NCBI GenBank assembly: GCA_029783825.1
Contig: JAREIK010002991.1
Span: 303,001-367,000, forward strand
Direction: 5' to 3'
Source: Sapria himalayana
Taxonomy: Eukaryota > Streptophyta > Magnoliopsida > Malpighiales > Rafflesiaceae
Length of the DNA: 64,000 bases
Shown here: positions 40,198 to 51,440 of the stretch, in pieces
How positions within the stretch are numbered: the stretch's first letter is position 1
How the letters are laid out: the number at the start of each line of letters is the position of its first letter
Program-made: the position numbers and the translations under genes
Notes under the pieces: generated by a model
Told to the model about the DNA's origin: nothing
Seen by the model: only the letters and a program-made list of their open reading frames with translations
Database searches by the model: none

Positions 40198-41555
40198 CTT
40201 TGAATCCTGAACTCTAAACCCTAAACCCAAAACCCCCAACACCGTAATTCAAATTTCGAACCCTAAATCTTAAACCCCAAAACCACAAAACCTCAATCCT
40301 GATACCCCAATCTCCAATCCCCAAAATCCTAATCCCCATACCCCAATCTCCAAAACCCAATCACCAAATCCCAACCCCCAACCACAAATCTCAAACCCCA
40401 AACCTCGATCCTTGAACCCCGAACCCCAATCCTCTAACCTCAATCCATGATTCCCGAACCCTAAACCCCAAATTACAAACTCCAAACCCTAAACCTCAAA
40501 ACTCCAAAACCTCGAACCTCGAACTCCAATATCTCAAACCCCAAACCCCAAAATCTCCAAAACTCCAAATCCAAAATCCCAAATCCCAAACCCAAACCTC
40601 GAACCCAAAAATTACAAACCCAAAATCTCAAATCTCAAAAACACAATCCCTAACCCCCAAAACCCCAAATCCAAAAACCCCAAACCCCAAAACTTCAATC
40701 CCTAAACCCACAAAAATCCCAACCTCAATCCCAAAACCCTCAAACCCCAATCCACAACCCCTAATCCCAAATCCGTAATTTCTAATCCCTGAACTTCAAA
40801 CCCCATACATCAAAACTCATACCCCATACCTTAAAACCCCATACCCCATACCTCGTATGCTAAGCCACATACCCCAAACTACAAAACATACAAACTCAAA
40901 ATCTCAAATCTCAAAAACTCAAACAGTAAAACCCCAACCCCCCAAACACTAAAACACAATTCGTATTCCCCAAACCTCAATCCCCTAACCCCGTACCCGA
41001 AACCTTCGAACCCCAATCCCAAATCCTCAATCTCAAAATCACAAACCCTAAACACCAAACCTCAATCCTCATACCCCAAATCCCTAAATCATAAACCCCA
41101 AACCCTTAAATTTCAAACACCTAAACCCAAAACCTGAACAAAATCCAAAGCCCCAAAAACCCAAAATCCAAAACCCAAAACCCCAAACCCCTAAATTCAA
41201 AACCTCCAAATCCCAAAATCTCAAAACCCTAAAATCTCAAATGTCAAAATCCCAAAACTCCAAAACTCCAAAACCTCAAATTTCAAAATCCCAAACCCTT
41301 AAACCCCCAAACCCCCAAAACCAAAATGCCAATTTCTAATCCCCTAAGACTAAACACCAAATCTCAACTCAATCCCTAATATCCAATCCTCGAACCCAAT
41401 CCCCAATATCCAATCCTCGAACCCAATCCCCTGAATAAATCCCAAACTCCAAATCTTAAACGCAATCCCCAATCACTAATCCCCTAACCTCAAATCTCAA
41501 ACATCCCCAAACCCCAAAACTATAAACCCAATCATCAATCTTCAATCCCCAATCA
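40198..41555. repeat. Degenerate CCCTAAA-like array 1
   Basis: About 1.36 kb is made almost only of A, C and some T on the plus strand, in 6-8-bp words such as AAACCCC, AATCCC, AACCTC and CCCTAAA. It looks like an ancient or degraded telomere-type array in the C-strand orientation. It shares specific non-repetitive word order with array 2 (for example CTCGAACTCCAATATCTCAA), so the two are true duplicates, not independent arrays. Confidence 0.85.
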
Positions 41556-42243
41556 ATACAAATCATGCATTTAAATCTTACAGCTGCATGCTATTTTTTG
41601 AAATTTTATGTCTGTATTATAATTTTTATGATATTTTTTAATGTGTTATAACATGAACTATAGTCTTGATTAGTCAGTGGTTGAAGAACATTTAAATTGG
41701 TGCTTTAGGCTCATCCATCAATATTGAAAGATCATAGCGATTCGTACCTTTGTTTCTTTTTTATTTGGAATTTTGTTTTATGATGTATCAACAAGGATAT
41801 AAAAAACTTGATGATTATATTCACTCATGATTAAATGGCTGCTAAATTATTCCATGCATGGGCAATGGGAAGGGTGTAGTTTAGATGAGTATATAACAAA
41901 AACTTTTAATTATTTATTACAATGATCATGAAATTGTAGGAATTATGCCTTAATTTACTTGAATGATAATAGCAATGTTCATTCATTCAAGATATTAATA
42001 TTCCAAATAAGTGAATCATATTTATCATTAAAAAAATGATTTTATACATGAACTTACTCAATTATGAAACTAATAATTTTTGGATGAGTATTATTTTTTA
42101 TTGTGAAAAATTGGAAGTGCCTTAACATATGTGAGGCTTTAACTTTTTTGTAAATATCTAGTATGTTATACTTTATTTTAATTTTTGAAAAAGTATGTAT
42201 TTCTCAATTAACTTTTTTTATAATGTTAGAGATGTAAAGTATT
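41556..42243. repeat. Unique block U1, duplicated at 52955-53645
   Basis: The 0.69-kb AT-rich sequence begins at TCATGCATTTAAATCTTA and ends at GAGATGTAAAGTATT. It is about 90% similar by eye to 52955-53645, including words such as AGTGGTTGAAGAACATTTAA. It ends exactly where the large LINE starts. No coding is seen. Confidence 0.85.
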
Positions 42244-42644
42244 CATAAGGAAAGAGGACGGTGGCCAAGGGAGGAGGCGCGCGAGAGATAGCTGGCAGGA
42301 GCGGCTCCGGGTGAGTTTGTTCCTTGAATTTCTGCACTCCATTCTTCTTGTGTTGGCCGTGGAAAATTCTGCACTTGTGTTGCTCGTAGAAATTCCTGCT
42401 CTTTCTTGTGCAGCTGTTTGTGGACTTGTGGAATTTTTCTGTTTTTCTTGTTGCTGCATATTTCTGCTCCCAAGCACACACACGCCTACTCCCACACACA
42501 TCCCTCCCCGCTCCTCCCACACGACACCCAGACCATGAGACCACGCGCGAGGCGGCGCCGAGCGCGCGCCGAGCGCGCGCCGAGCCGGTCCCCACGGACG
42601 GGAACGGGGGAGCGGAGGACGACGGACCGGCGGCGGCCATCACG
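42244..42644 (+). promoter_or_regulatory. LINE 5'UTR, with possible splice-like signals
   Basis: This is the leader before the ORF1 start. It contains a strong 5' splice-site-like GGGTGAGTTTG at about 42309 and a pyrimidine-rich TTTCTTGTGCAG at about 42402-42414, roughly 100 bases apart. The internal promoter expected for a LINE would lie here, but no specific element was identified. Confidence 0.45.
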
Positions 42645-45431
42645 ATGGCGGCCGACGGGACGGACGCGTGGAGGGCGGCGAGCGCGGAGCTGGCCGCCGC
42701 GAGGGCCGAGGTCGGGGGAATTCTGTCCCGGCTCGAGGCGAGGTGGGCCCACCCCGTGAGCCCCGCGGCGGCGGAGTCCGCCGGGGGCGGGGATCGGGGG
42801 GAGGAAGGAGGCCCGGCGACGGCGGGGCAGAGGCTGCCGCGGGAGACGGCGCGCCCCCTGAGGAGCGGCAACGTCCTGGGGCTGAGGCGGCCGGAGGAGG
42901 CAGCGACGGAGCTGGACTGGGGGAGGTTCGCGGACCTCGTCGAGGGGAGCATGGAGCTGTGCGGCATGAGGGGGATGCGCGTCACCGTGGAGGTGGAGGC
43001 GCTGCCCGGCGGAAGGCGGACGGCGGGGTGGGGGGCAGCCCCCCAGCCCCCTGCTGCCACCCCCTGGGGCAGGACTGGACAGGTCCTGCCAGGGGGGCAG
43101 GGGGAGGTGCAGCCCAGGCCAGGGCTGCCTCCCCAGGAACAACCCTGGGGGGAACAACCCTGGGGGGGACTGCCCAGGCAGGAGCCCCCCAGGCAGGGTC
43201 GGCCCCCCCTGGAACAACCCTGGGGGGGACTGCCCAGGCAGGAACCGCCCAGGCAGGAACCGCCCAGGCAGGAACCGCCCAGGCAGGAACCGCCCAGGCA
43301 GGAACCGCCCAGGCAGGAACCGCCCAGGCAGGGTCAGACCTGGCTGGGACTGCCCAGGCAGGAGGCGCCCAGGCAGGAGCCCGCCTGGCAGGAGGCGCCC
43401 AGGCAGGAGGCGCCCAGGCAGGAGCCTGCCTGGCAGGAGGCGCCCAGGCAGGAGCCTGCCTGGCAGGAGGCGCCCAGGCAGGGGCTGCCCAGGCAGGGGC
43501 TGCCCAGGCAGGGCCAGCCCAGGCCAGGCCTCCCAGGGACAGGCCAGCCCAGGCCAGGCCCGCCAGGTACAGGCCAGCCCTCCAAGGGATAGGCCAGCCC
43601 AGGCCTGGCCCCCCAGGGACGGGCCAGCCTATCAGGGCGGGCCAGGCCCTCCCGGGCGAGCCCAGGGAGGGGCAGCCCACGACGGGGGAGCCCACGCCCA
43701 GGGCGGGGCGGCCCGCCATCAGGTTCGGCACGGCGGGGCCCCCCCCGGGGGGGCCCGCCGGGACGGGGGTGTTCATCCCGTCCGAGGAGATGAGGGCGAG
43801 GAGCGCGGCGTTCGCGTGGACGCTGGTGGGGAAGGCGGACGGCGCGGACGCGAGGACGGCGGAGATCGAGGAGCACCTGAGGACCAGGGCGGGGCTCGCC
43901 GGAGGGTTCGAGCTGTGCGCGCTGGGGCCGAGGCACGTCGCGGTGAGGCTGGCGAGGGAGGACGACTACGCGAGGCTGTGGACGAGGAGGACCCTGAGCG
44001 TCGGGGGGACGGCGCTCAGGCTGCTGAAGTGGACGCCGGACTTCGACCCCAGGAGGGAGTGCCCCATCGTGCCGGTGTGGGTGACCTTCCCCTTCCTGCC
44101 GATACACCTGAGCGACGGGGGCACCGTCAGGGCGCTGGCCGCCCTGGTGGGGAGGCCCCTCAGGGTGGCGGGCGCGGTCGAGGGCCCGCTGCCCAGGCGC
44201 GCGGCGCCCAGGGTGCTGGTGGAGGCGGACGTGAGCCGCGAGCTGCCGCGCGAGGTGTGGGTCGGATCGGAGAGGAGGGGCTTCTGGCAGGCGGCGAGGT
44301 ACGCGGGGGTGCCCAGGTACTGCTCGCACTGCAGCAGGATAGGCCACGGCGCGGACGAGTGCTTCAGGAGGGACCCAGAGCTCAAGAGGAGGCGGGCGGG
44401 CCCCGCGGCGGGCAGCGAGCAGGGAGGGCGCCGGCGGAGGCGCAGGAGGAGGGGGGGGCCAGGGCCAGGGCCAGGGCCAGGACCGGCGCAGGCACCAGCC
44501 CCCCCCCCGCCCCCTGGGCGGGATGAGGACCTGACCATGGCGATCGTGCCCTACGTGGGGCGCGGAGGGGCGGCGCCGACGGAGGCGGACGGAGGCGGCG
44601 CGCGGATCGAGGCGGACGACGGCGGCGCGCCGGACGAGGCGGACGGATGCGGCACGCGGATCGAGGCGGATCGAGGCGGACGACGGCGGCGCGCCGATCG
44701 AGGCGGACGACGGCGGAGCGCGGATCGAGGCGGACGACGGCGGCGCGCGGATCGAGGCGGACGACGGCGGCGCGCCGGACGATGGCGCCGCACGGGCGGA
44801 GGGCCACGGCGGCGGCACGAGCACCGAGGAGGCCGGCAGCGGCGGCACGAGCACCGAGGAGGCCGGCAGCGGCGGCACGAGCACCGGGGAGGTCGGCGGC
44901 GGCACGAGCGCCGGGGAGGTCGGCGGCGGCACGAGCGCCGAGGAGGCCGGCGGCGGCGGCACGAGCACCGAGGAGGCCGGCGGCGGCGGCACGAGCACCG
45001 AGGAGGCCGACGGCGGCGGCACGAGCACCGAGGAGGGCGCCAGCGGCGGCGGCGGCGGCACGAGCACCGAGGAGGTCGCGGGCGGCGGCACGAGCAGCGA
45101 GGAGGCCGCCGGCGGCGGAGCGCGGGGCGAGGCGGACGACGGCGCGCGGATCGAGGCGGAGGAGCAGCCCGAGTGCGTCCTCAACGAGCAGGCCAGGTTC
45201 TCCCCCACCGCGGTGGGCCCGGCGGAGGGGTCCTCCCTGTACGGATGGAGGCCGGACGGCGCCAGGCCCAGGGCTCCCAGGGCCAGGGCGGCGGCGCCCT
45301 GGTGGGAGGCGGACCCGGAGTCCGCCAGGCTGGTGGCGATGGTGAGCGAGGCCGTCAGGACGGCCACCGACGTGGCCGTGAGCCTCTCCTCCAGGAGGGG
45401 CCCCAGGGGAGGACGCGGGCGGGGCGGATGA
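42645..45431 (+). pseudogene. LINE ORF1: Pro/Gln repeat, DUF4283, zinc knuckle; two frame breaks
   Basis: This is the RNA-binding chaperone type of ORF1 found in plant L1 elements. The start is placed at 42645 (MAADGTDAW, good context). About 130 ordinary residues are followed by a Pro-Arg-Gln-rich repeat region built on a 15-bp unit (43231-43335, PRQEP) and larger units to about 43640. A frame change occurs within these repeats near 43580. The second frame carries DUF4283 (about 43770-44270) and a CX2CX4HX4C zinc knuckle (44321-44362), then Arg- and Pro-rich sequence. A perfect 10-bp tandem duplication (44661-44680) shifts frame again, into Gly/Thr/Ser/Glu repeats (GTSTEEAG) and a C-terminus ending at TGA 45429-45431. 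About 930 codons is long for this family. The two shifts would abolish the full product. Confidence 0.85.
43231..43520 (+). repeat. 15-bp coding minisatellite in ORF1
   Basis: Perfect or near-perfect copies of CCCAGGCAGGAACCG give way to variants with GGCGCCCAGGCAGGAG and CCTGCCTGGCAGG. All three forward frames and the reverse strand stay open through it, so the very long antisense and alternative frames here are uninformative. The repeat encodes PRQEP in the ORF1 frame. Confidence 0.9.
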
Positions 45432-48400
45432 CGATGCTGACGTGGAACGTCAGGGGCCTGGGGAGGCCCAGCGCGGCGAGGAGGGTGCGCTTCCTGTGCA
45501 GGACGCACGGCGCGGACGTCCTGGCGGTGCTGGAGCCCTTCCTGGGCGAGGGGAGGCTCGAGGAGACGAGGGTCAGGCTGGGCTTCGACGCGGCGGCGGC
45601 CAGCCCCACGGGGAAGATCTGGGTCTTCTGGAGGGCGGAGGCGGGCGTCAGGGTGGAGCTGAGCGAGGAGCAGCTGGTGCACGTGGAGTCGACCGGGGGG
45701 CCCAGGGCCTACCACGCGACGGCCGTGTACGCCAAGTGCACCGTCGCCGGGCGGCGGGCGCTGTGGGAGAGGCTGGGGGAGATCGCGAGGGGGATCCGGG
45801 GGCCCTGGGTGGTCGCCGGGGACTTCAACACCGTCGCGAGCTGCGCGGAGAAGGTGGGGGGGAACCCCCCCAGGCAGCGCGCGATGGAGGACCTCAACGC
45901 CTGCCTGCTGGACTGCGGCCTCTCCGACCCAGGGTTCGAGGGTTCCGCGTTCACCTGGTCGGCGAGGAGGATCTGGGCCAGGCTCGACAGGGTGGTGACC
46001 AACCACCTGTGGGGGCGCGCCTTCGCCAGGACGAGGGTGAGGCACCTCGCCAGGACGTCGTCCGACCACGCGCCGCTGCTGGCGGAGTGGTCCGTCGACG
46101 CCGGCGGGGGGAGGTCCTCCTTCAGGTTCCAGCACATGTGGGCCAAGCACAGGGACTTCCACGCGTTCGTGGCGGAGAACTGGGGGCGGCCCACGGACGA
46201 GAGGGGGCTCAGGAGGTGGGCCCACAAGCTCCTGCGCCTGAGGCAGGGCCTGAGGTGGTGGAACAGGCACGTGTTCGGCGACCTGTTCCAGGGCATCAGG
46301 CTGGCGGAGGACCAGGTGCTGAGGGCGGAGGGCGAGTGGGACTCGCGGAGGGACGACGGCGCGGCGAGGGCCCTCGCGGACGCGAGGGAGGCGCACGCGG
46401 AGGTCCTGCTGAGGGAGGAGGTCTACTGGAGGCAGAAGTCCGCCGTGCGCTGGCTGCGCGAGGGGGACGGGAACACCAGGTTCTTCCACTCCCTCGTGAG
46501 GCACAGGCGCTCCTCCTCGCACGTCCACAGGATCGAGGACGACGAGGCGGGGCTGCTGGAGGACGAGGCGGACATCAGGGAGTCCGGCGTGAGGTACTTC
46601 AGGGGGCTGCTCGAGAGGACGGACGTGGCGGACGACGACCTGGGGTGCATCCCCAGGTGCGTGGGGGAGGACGACGCGAGGGACCTGTGCAGGGCCCCCA
46701 CAAAGGACGAGGTCAGGGAGGCGGCCTTCGCCATCGACTCCGACAGCGTGCCGGGGCCCGACGGCTTCTCCTCCCTCTTCTACAAGACGTGCTGGGACGT
46801 CGTGGGCGACGACGTCTGGGGGGGCTGCCTCAGCTTCGCGGCGGGGGAGGAGCTCCCCAGGACGTTCGCGGCGACCATGATCTCGCTGTACCCCAAGGGG
46901 GGGGACCCCAGGGGGTGGAGGGACTACAGGCCCATCAGCCTGTGCAACACCTCCTACAAGGTGATCTCCAAGGTGCTGGCGGCCAGGGTGCGCAGGGTCC
47001 TGGGGGGCTGCGTCTCGGAGTCCCAGGCGAGCTTCGTCCCGGGCAGGAGCGTCCTGGGCAACGTCCTGCTGGCGCAGGAGATGACCCACCTGCTGGGGAG
47101 GAGGCCCAGGGGGGGGAACCTCATCCTCAAGCTCGACATGGAGAAGGCCTACGACCGCGTGGACTGGTCCTTCCTCCTGAGGGTGATGGCCAGGATGGGG
47201 TTCCCCCCCGCCTGGAACGGCATGGTGGAGCGCTGCATCTCGCGGAACTGGTTCTCCGTGATGATCAACGGCGAACCGGCCGGCTTCTTCCCCTCCACCA
47301 GGGGGCTCAGGCAGGGGGACCCCCTCTCCCCCGCGCTCTTCGTCCTGGCGGCGGAGTACCTGTCCAGGTCGCTCGACGACCTGCACAGGACGCGCCCCTC
47401 GTCCAGGTTCCTGTCGGGCAGCGCGGTGGCGGTGAGCCACCTCGCCTACGCCGACGACGTCGTCATCTTCACCAACGGGCAGGCGGGCTCGATCGCCGCG
47501 GTCAGGGGGGTGCTCGAGAGGTACGAGGCCGCCTCCGGGCAGTCGGCGAACCTGAATAAGAGCGCGTTCTACTGCAGGGAGGGCACGCCCGCGCGCAGGG
47601 TGGAGGAGCTGAGGGCGATGATCGGCGTGGAGAGGGGCGAGCTCCCCATGAGGTACCTCGGCTGCCCCCTCTTCAGGGGGAACGTCAGGAGCAGGTACTT
47701 CGACCCCCTGGTGGCCAGGTTCAGGAGGCTGATCGACGGCTGGTCGGGGAGGCTCCTGTCCAAGGGGGGCAAGATCGTCCTGGTCCGCCACGTCCCGGCG
47801 GCCGTCCCCCTGCACGTGATGCAGGCGGTCCGGCCGCCGGAGGCGGTCGTCAGGTCGCTGGAGAGGCTCATGTCCAGGTTCCTCTGGGGCAGGGGGCGCG
47901 AGCTCAGGCACATGAGGTGGGCCAGGTGGAGGACCCTCTGCAGGCCCACGGACGAGGGGGGACTGGGCTTCCGCGACCTCAGGGACGTCGCGAGGGCGAC
48001 GGACGCCACGATCTGGTGGGAGGTCAGGACGGGGGACTCCCTGCTCGCCAGGTTCCTGCGCAGCAGGTACTGCGGGCCGGGGTACCCCACGACGAGGGAC
48101 AGGCACACGGACACCCCCCTGTGGCGCAGGATCAGGGGGGGGCCGAGGTGGTCGAGCCGAACCTCACCTGGCGCGTGGGGGACGGCGGCATCTCCTTCTG
48201 GAGGGACAGGTGGCTGGACGGCGAGGCCGTCGGCGCGCCGGAGGACGGCCCGCCGGAGACCCTGGTCAGGGAGTTCTTCGAGGACGAGGGCTGGGACGCG
48301 GAGAAGCTGGGCCGCCACCTGCCCTACGAGAAGGTGGACAGGATCCTGGGCATCTCCAGGAGGGCGAGGGACGCCCCCTCCTGGACCCCCACGGGGGGGC

Positions 48401-49215
48401 GGATCACCTTCAGGTCGGCGTGGGAGACGGTGAGGCGGCGCGGCGAGGCGGACCCCATGTGGGGGGCCGTCTGGCACCGCAGGATCCCCCTGAAGATATC
48501 CTTCTTCGGGTGGAGGCTGGCGTGCGGCTTCGTCCCCTCGGACGACGTGCTGCGCCGCAAGGGCTTCCAGCTCGCCTCCAGGTGCGCCGCCTGCGGCGAG
48601 GGCGAGGAGGACGCCGCGCACCTCTTCGCCGGCTGCCCCGCGGCGAGGGGGGCGTGGGAGGACTTCTACCCCTCGCTGGCGGGGGGAGGCACGAGCCTGG
48701 AGCAGGCAATCCTGACGGACGCCATGCCCAGGGTCCACGCGGACATGGGGTGGGCCAGGACCTTCGTGCCCCTCCTCGTCTGCTGGGAGACCTGGAAGGA
48801 GAGGAACGACGCCAGGTTCAGGGGCAGGACGTTCTCCGCGGCGAGGATCACCGCCAGGGTCGACCTCCTCCTGGACGGCATCCGCAGGGCCGCCGCGCAG
48901 GGCGGCCCCGACGGCGACGCCGACGCTGGGGGGGAGGGGGCGGAGAGGCCCTACCACCCCTCCCACGCGCCGCGCATCCTCGCGCGCCTGGGCGCCGCGA
49001 GGGGCGGCGGCGAGCCTGAGGCGGGCCCCACCCAGGGGGCCCGCCGCCGGGCAGGCGAGACGGATGTGCTGGGGGCCCCACCGGAGGCGGGGTGGGGCCC
49101 GCAACCACGCGGCGAGGGCGAGGGCCCGCTGGACGGAGACGACGCAGGGGAGCAGCACCCCTCGGTGGCCGCCGCCGCGGGGGGGAGCCAGGCGGAGGAT
49201 CCGGGAGCATCGTAG
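45428..49215 (+). pseudogene. LINE ORF2: endonuclease, reverse transcriptase, zinc-binding C-terminus; one frameshift
   Basis: This is the catalytic polyprotein of target-primed reverse transcription. The start ATG overlaps the ORF1 stop in ATGA. Residues 1-225 form an APE-type endonuclease: WNVRGLG at 6, catalytic-type VLEP near 34-37, GDFN at 131-134, SDH at 212-214. Reverse transcriptase spans roughly 430-760: KLDMEKAYDRVDW (Asp570), RQGDPLSP at 628-635 and YADD at 674-677, with thumb motifs MRYLGCPL and GGKIVLV. After 48142 the frame changes at a run of eight G (48135-48142). The continuing frame carries a zf-RVT type C..C..H..C domain (RCAACGEG..HLFAGCP, about 48580-48640) and ends at 49215. 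No RNase H domain was seen. Active-site residues are all present. Confidence 0.92.
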
Positions 49216-51385
49216 GGATGTGCCATCCACCACAGGATGGACTGGCCACTGCAGCATCGCGCCATGGAGCTGCCTGGCACAGCAGCGAAGGGGACCTGGC
49301 GCAGCAGGGAGTGCAGGGAGCGGAGCATGCATCTTAGTCTGGTGGAATTTCTTGTATTCGGCCTCGTAATTGAGCTGGACCGGACTACGAGGGAGGCACA
49401 CCACACACGTGCACTGTGGCATGGATTTCTTGGTTGTGTTGCTCTTGTCCTGTGCAGCGCATGCAGGATCGCCCAACGCCCAGCCAATCCGCATGGGACT
49501 CAGCCACGCATCCTGGGCACGCTGGGCCCCGCAGCAGCGCACCATGGGGCTGCCCGGCGCAGCAGCGAAGGAGACCTGGCGGAGCTGGGAGCGCAGGGAA
49601 CGGAGCGCGCATCACTGTCCTGTGGATTTTTCTTGTATTCTGTCTTGTATTTGAACTGGACTGGACTATGAGGAAGGCACACCACACACGAGCACAGTGG
49701 CATGGAATTCTTTGGGTTGTGTTGTTCTTGTCTTGTGCAGCGCATGCAGGGTCGCCCAACGCCCAACGCATCCTCTTGGGGCTCAGCAACGCATCCTGGG
49801 CACTCTGGACCCCGCACCATGGAGCCGCCCGGCGCTGCAGTGGAGGAGACCTGGCGGAGCAGGAAGCGTAGGGAACGGAGCGCGCATTATTGTCTTGTGG
49901 ATTTTCTTGTATTCTGTCTTGTATTCGAACTGGACTGGACTATGAGGAAGGCACACCACACACGAGCACAGTGGCATGGACTTCTTTGGGTTGTGTTGTT
50001 CTTGTCTTGTGCAGCGCATGCAGGGTCGCCCAACGCATCCTCTTGGGGCTCAGCCACGCATCCTGGGCACTCTGGACCCCGCAGCAGCGCACCATGGAGC
50101 TGCCTGGCGCGGCAGTAAAGGTGGCCTGGCGGAGCAGGGAGCGCAGGGAACGGAGCGCGCACTATCGTCTTGTGGATTTCTTTGTATTCTGTCTTGTACT
50201 GAACTGGACTGGACTATGAGGAAGGCACACCACACACGAGCACTGTGGCATGGACTTTCTTTGTTTTGGCTGTGCTGTTTTTTGTCTTGTGCAGCGATGC
50301 AGGATCGCCCAAGCATCCGCGTGGGGGACAGCCCTGCCCCTTGGGCACCGCGGAGGCACTGAGCCAAGGATGCGGCTGGGCTGCCTTGCCCCCATGCCGG
50401 AGGAGACAGGATGCCGCAGCAGTGCATCAAGGAGCCAACCTGCGCAGCCGCGAGACATGGTGGAGCAGGGAGCGGAGGACTCCCCCTATCCGTCTTGTGT
50501 TGCTTGTATTCTTATGACTGGATGAGGAATGGCACACCACACACGCGCACTGTGGCATGGTCTGTATGCTTGTTCTTGTGATGTTCATGCAGGTTCGTCC
50601 CACGCATTCGCGTGGGGGACAGCCCATTTACCTGGGCGCCGTGGAGGCATTGAGCCAAGGATGCGGCAGTCGATTCCCCCAGCGGCGGAGGAGCCAGGAT
50701 CATGCAGCAGTGCATTTCGGAGCCACCTGGATCAGCATAGAGAGACATGGCGGAGCAGGGAGAGTCCGGAGCGATTGAGTCGCATTTATTGTCTTGTGGT
50801 CTTACTTGTATTCTGTCTCGTATTAGGACTGGACTGGACTACGATTAAGACACAACACACACAGCACCGTGGCATGGTTTTTTCTTGTGTTTTTTCGTCT
50901 GGTGCAGCGCATTCCTCCATCCGATCCGAGCGGGCGGCAGCAGATCCTGCGGATAGGACGGACGGATGAGGATGGCACGGAGCCAAGGAGGCGGCAGCAT
51001 GCTTTATTTGTATTCTGGTTTATGTGTATTCTGTCGCGTAGGCATATTTAGGAGGACGCAGGACGCCCCACGCCACACACTTGCACTTCTTTTTGCATGT
51101 TTGTTTGTGGCCAGCATGCAGGCACTTCCAGGAGGCAGCCAGAGGCCGAGGGGAAGGAGCCAGTGCGAGCAGAAGACTTGGCAGGATCCGTGTGTCCTAG
51201 TGTCCTAGCCGCTTTACTTGTATTCGTACGCTTAGAGTCGCTAGGACTGGGTTACTTGTATTCGTGCATAGAACCCTTAAGGTGCATAGGGCTTGGCGGG
51301 CTTGCCTAAATCGGCAAGTCTTTTAGTCTTCTGTACAATTTTCTTTTCTTTTTTAATTAATAAAATAACGGCCGTACCGTCGGCC

Positions 51386-51389
<4 letters not shown>
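49216..51389 (+). repeat. LINE 3'UTR tandem repeats
   Basis: Seven units of about 220-320 bp are anchored by a CACACCACACACG-like word near 49397, 49676, 49951, 50225, 50532, 50851 and 51070. Each unit also has TTGTATTCTG, ACTGGACTGGACTATGAG and a T-rich tract ending TTGTGCAGCG. Unit size and sequence vary more toward the 3' end. The final 150 bp (TAAGGTGCATAGGG, GGCTTGCCTAAATCGGCAAG) is the conserved tail shared with copies A, C and D. Confidence 0.9.
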
Positions 51390-51420
<31 letters not shown>

Positions 51421-51440
51421 AAAAAAAAAAAAAAAAAAAA
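51390..51440 (+). other. LINE poly(A) tail
   Basis: Thirty A, one C and twenty A. The tail abuts CCCTAAA repeats without intervening sequence. Its length indicates little time for decay. Confidence 0.95.

Larger units (their letters stand above)
42244..51440 (+). mobile_element. Large L1-type LINE (copy B), nearly complete
   Basis: The 9.2-kb non-LTR retrotransposon has a 0.4-kb 5'UTR, ORF1 (42645-45431), ORF2 (45428-49215), a 2.2-kb tandemly repeated 3'UTR and a poly(A) at 51390-51440 with one C interruption. It is strongly GC-rich through the ORFs and retains dense CpG, against AT-rich surroundings. The 5' boundary is placed where the flank stops matching its duplicate at 53645. The downstream boundary is four perfect CCCTAAA units. 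A long poly(A), preserved CpG and few lesions point to a young insertion. Confidence 0.93.

Noticed and set aside
43231..43335. Regularly spaced repeats as a CRISPR-like array
   Set aside because: Units are contiguous 15-bp coding repeats without spacers, in a eukaryotic element.
42668..45427. Upstream 920 codons of the long forward frame as an N-terminal extension of ORF2
   Set aside because: Part of this frame is the DUF4283/zinc-knuckle section of ORF1 and part is an out-of-frame reading of repeats. ORF2 starts at the ATG at 45428.
45442..47559. A 705-codon forward frame overlapping ORF2
   Set aside because: It is Gly/Arg/Gln low complexity in the wrong frame, with no domains. It is a GC shadow of ORF2.
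43334..48106. A 1590-codon antisense open frame across the LINE
   Set aside because: Its residues are Pro/Arg/His low complexity. The sense strand carries the endonuclease and reverse transcriptase motifs. High GC3 removes stops from the antisense frames.
49237..50969. Many short Cys/His/Ala-rich frames
   Set aside because: They repeat with the 3'UTR tandem units and change frame between units. They are non-coding.
42244..51389. Bacterial contamination as the cause of the GC-rich block
   Set aside because: Plant L1 domain architecture, poly(A), and homologous 3'UTR in three AT-shifted copies nearby show it is a resident retrotransposon lineage.
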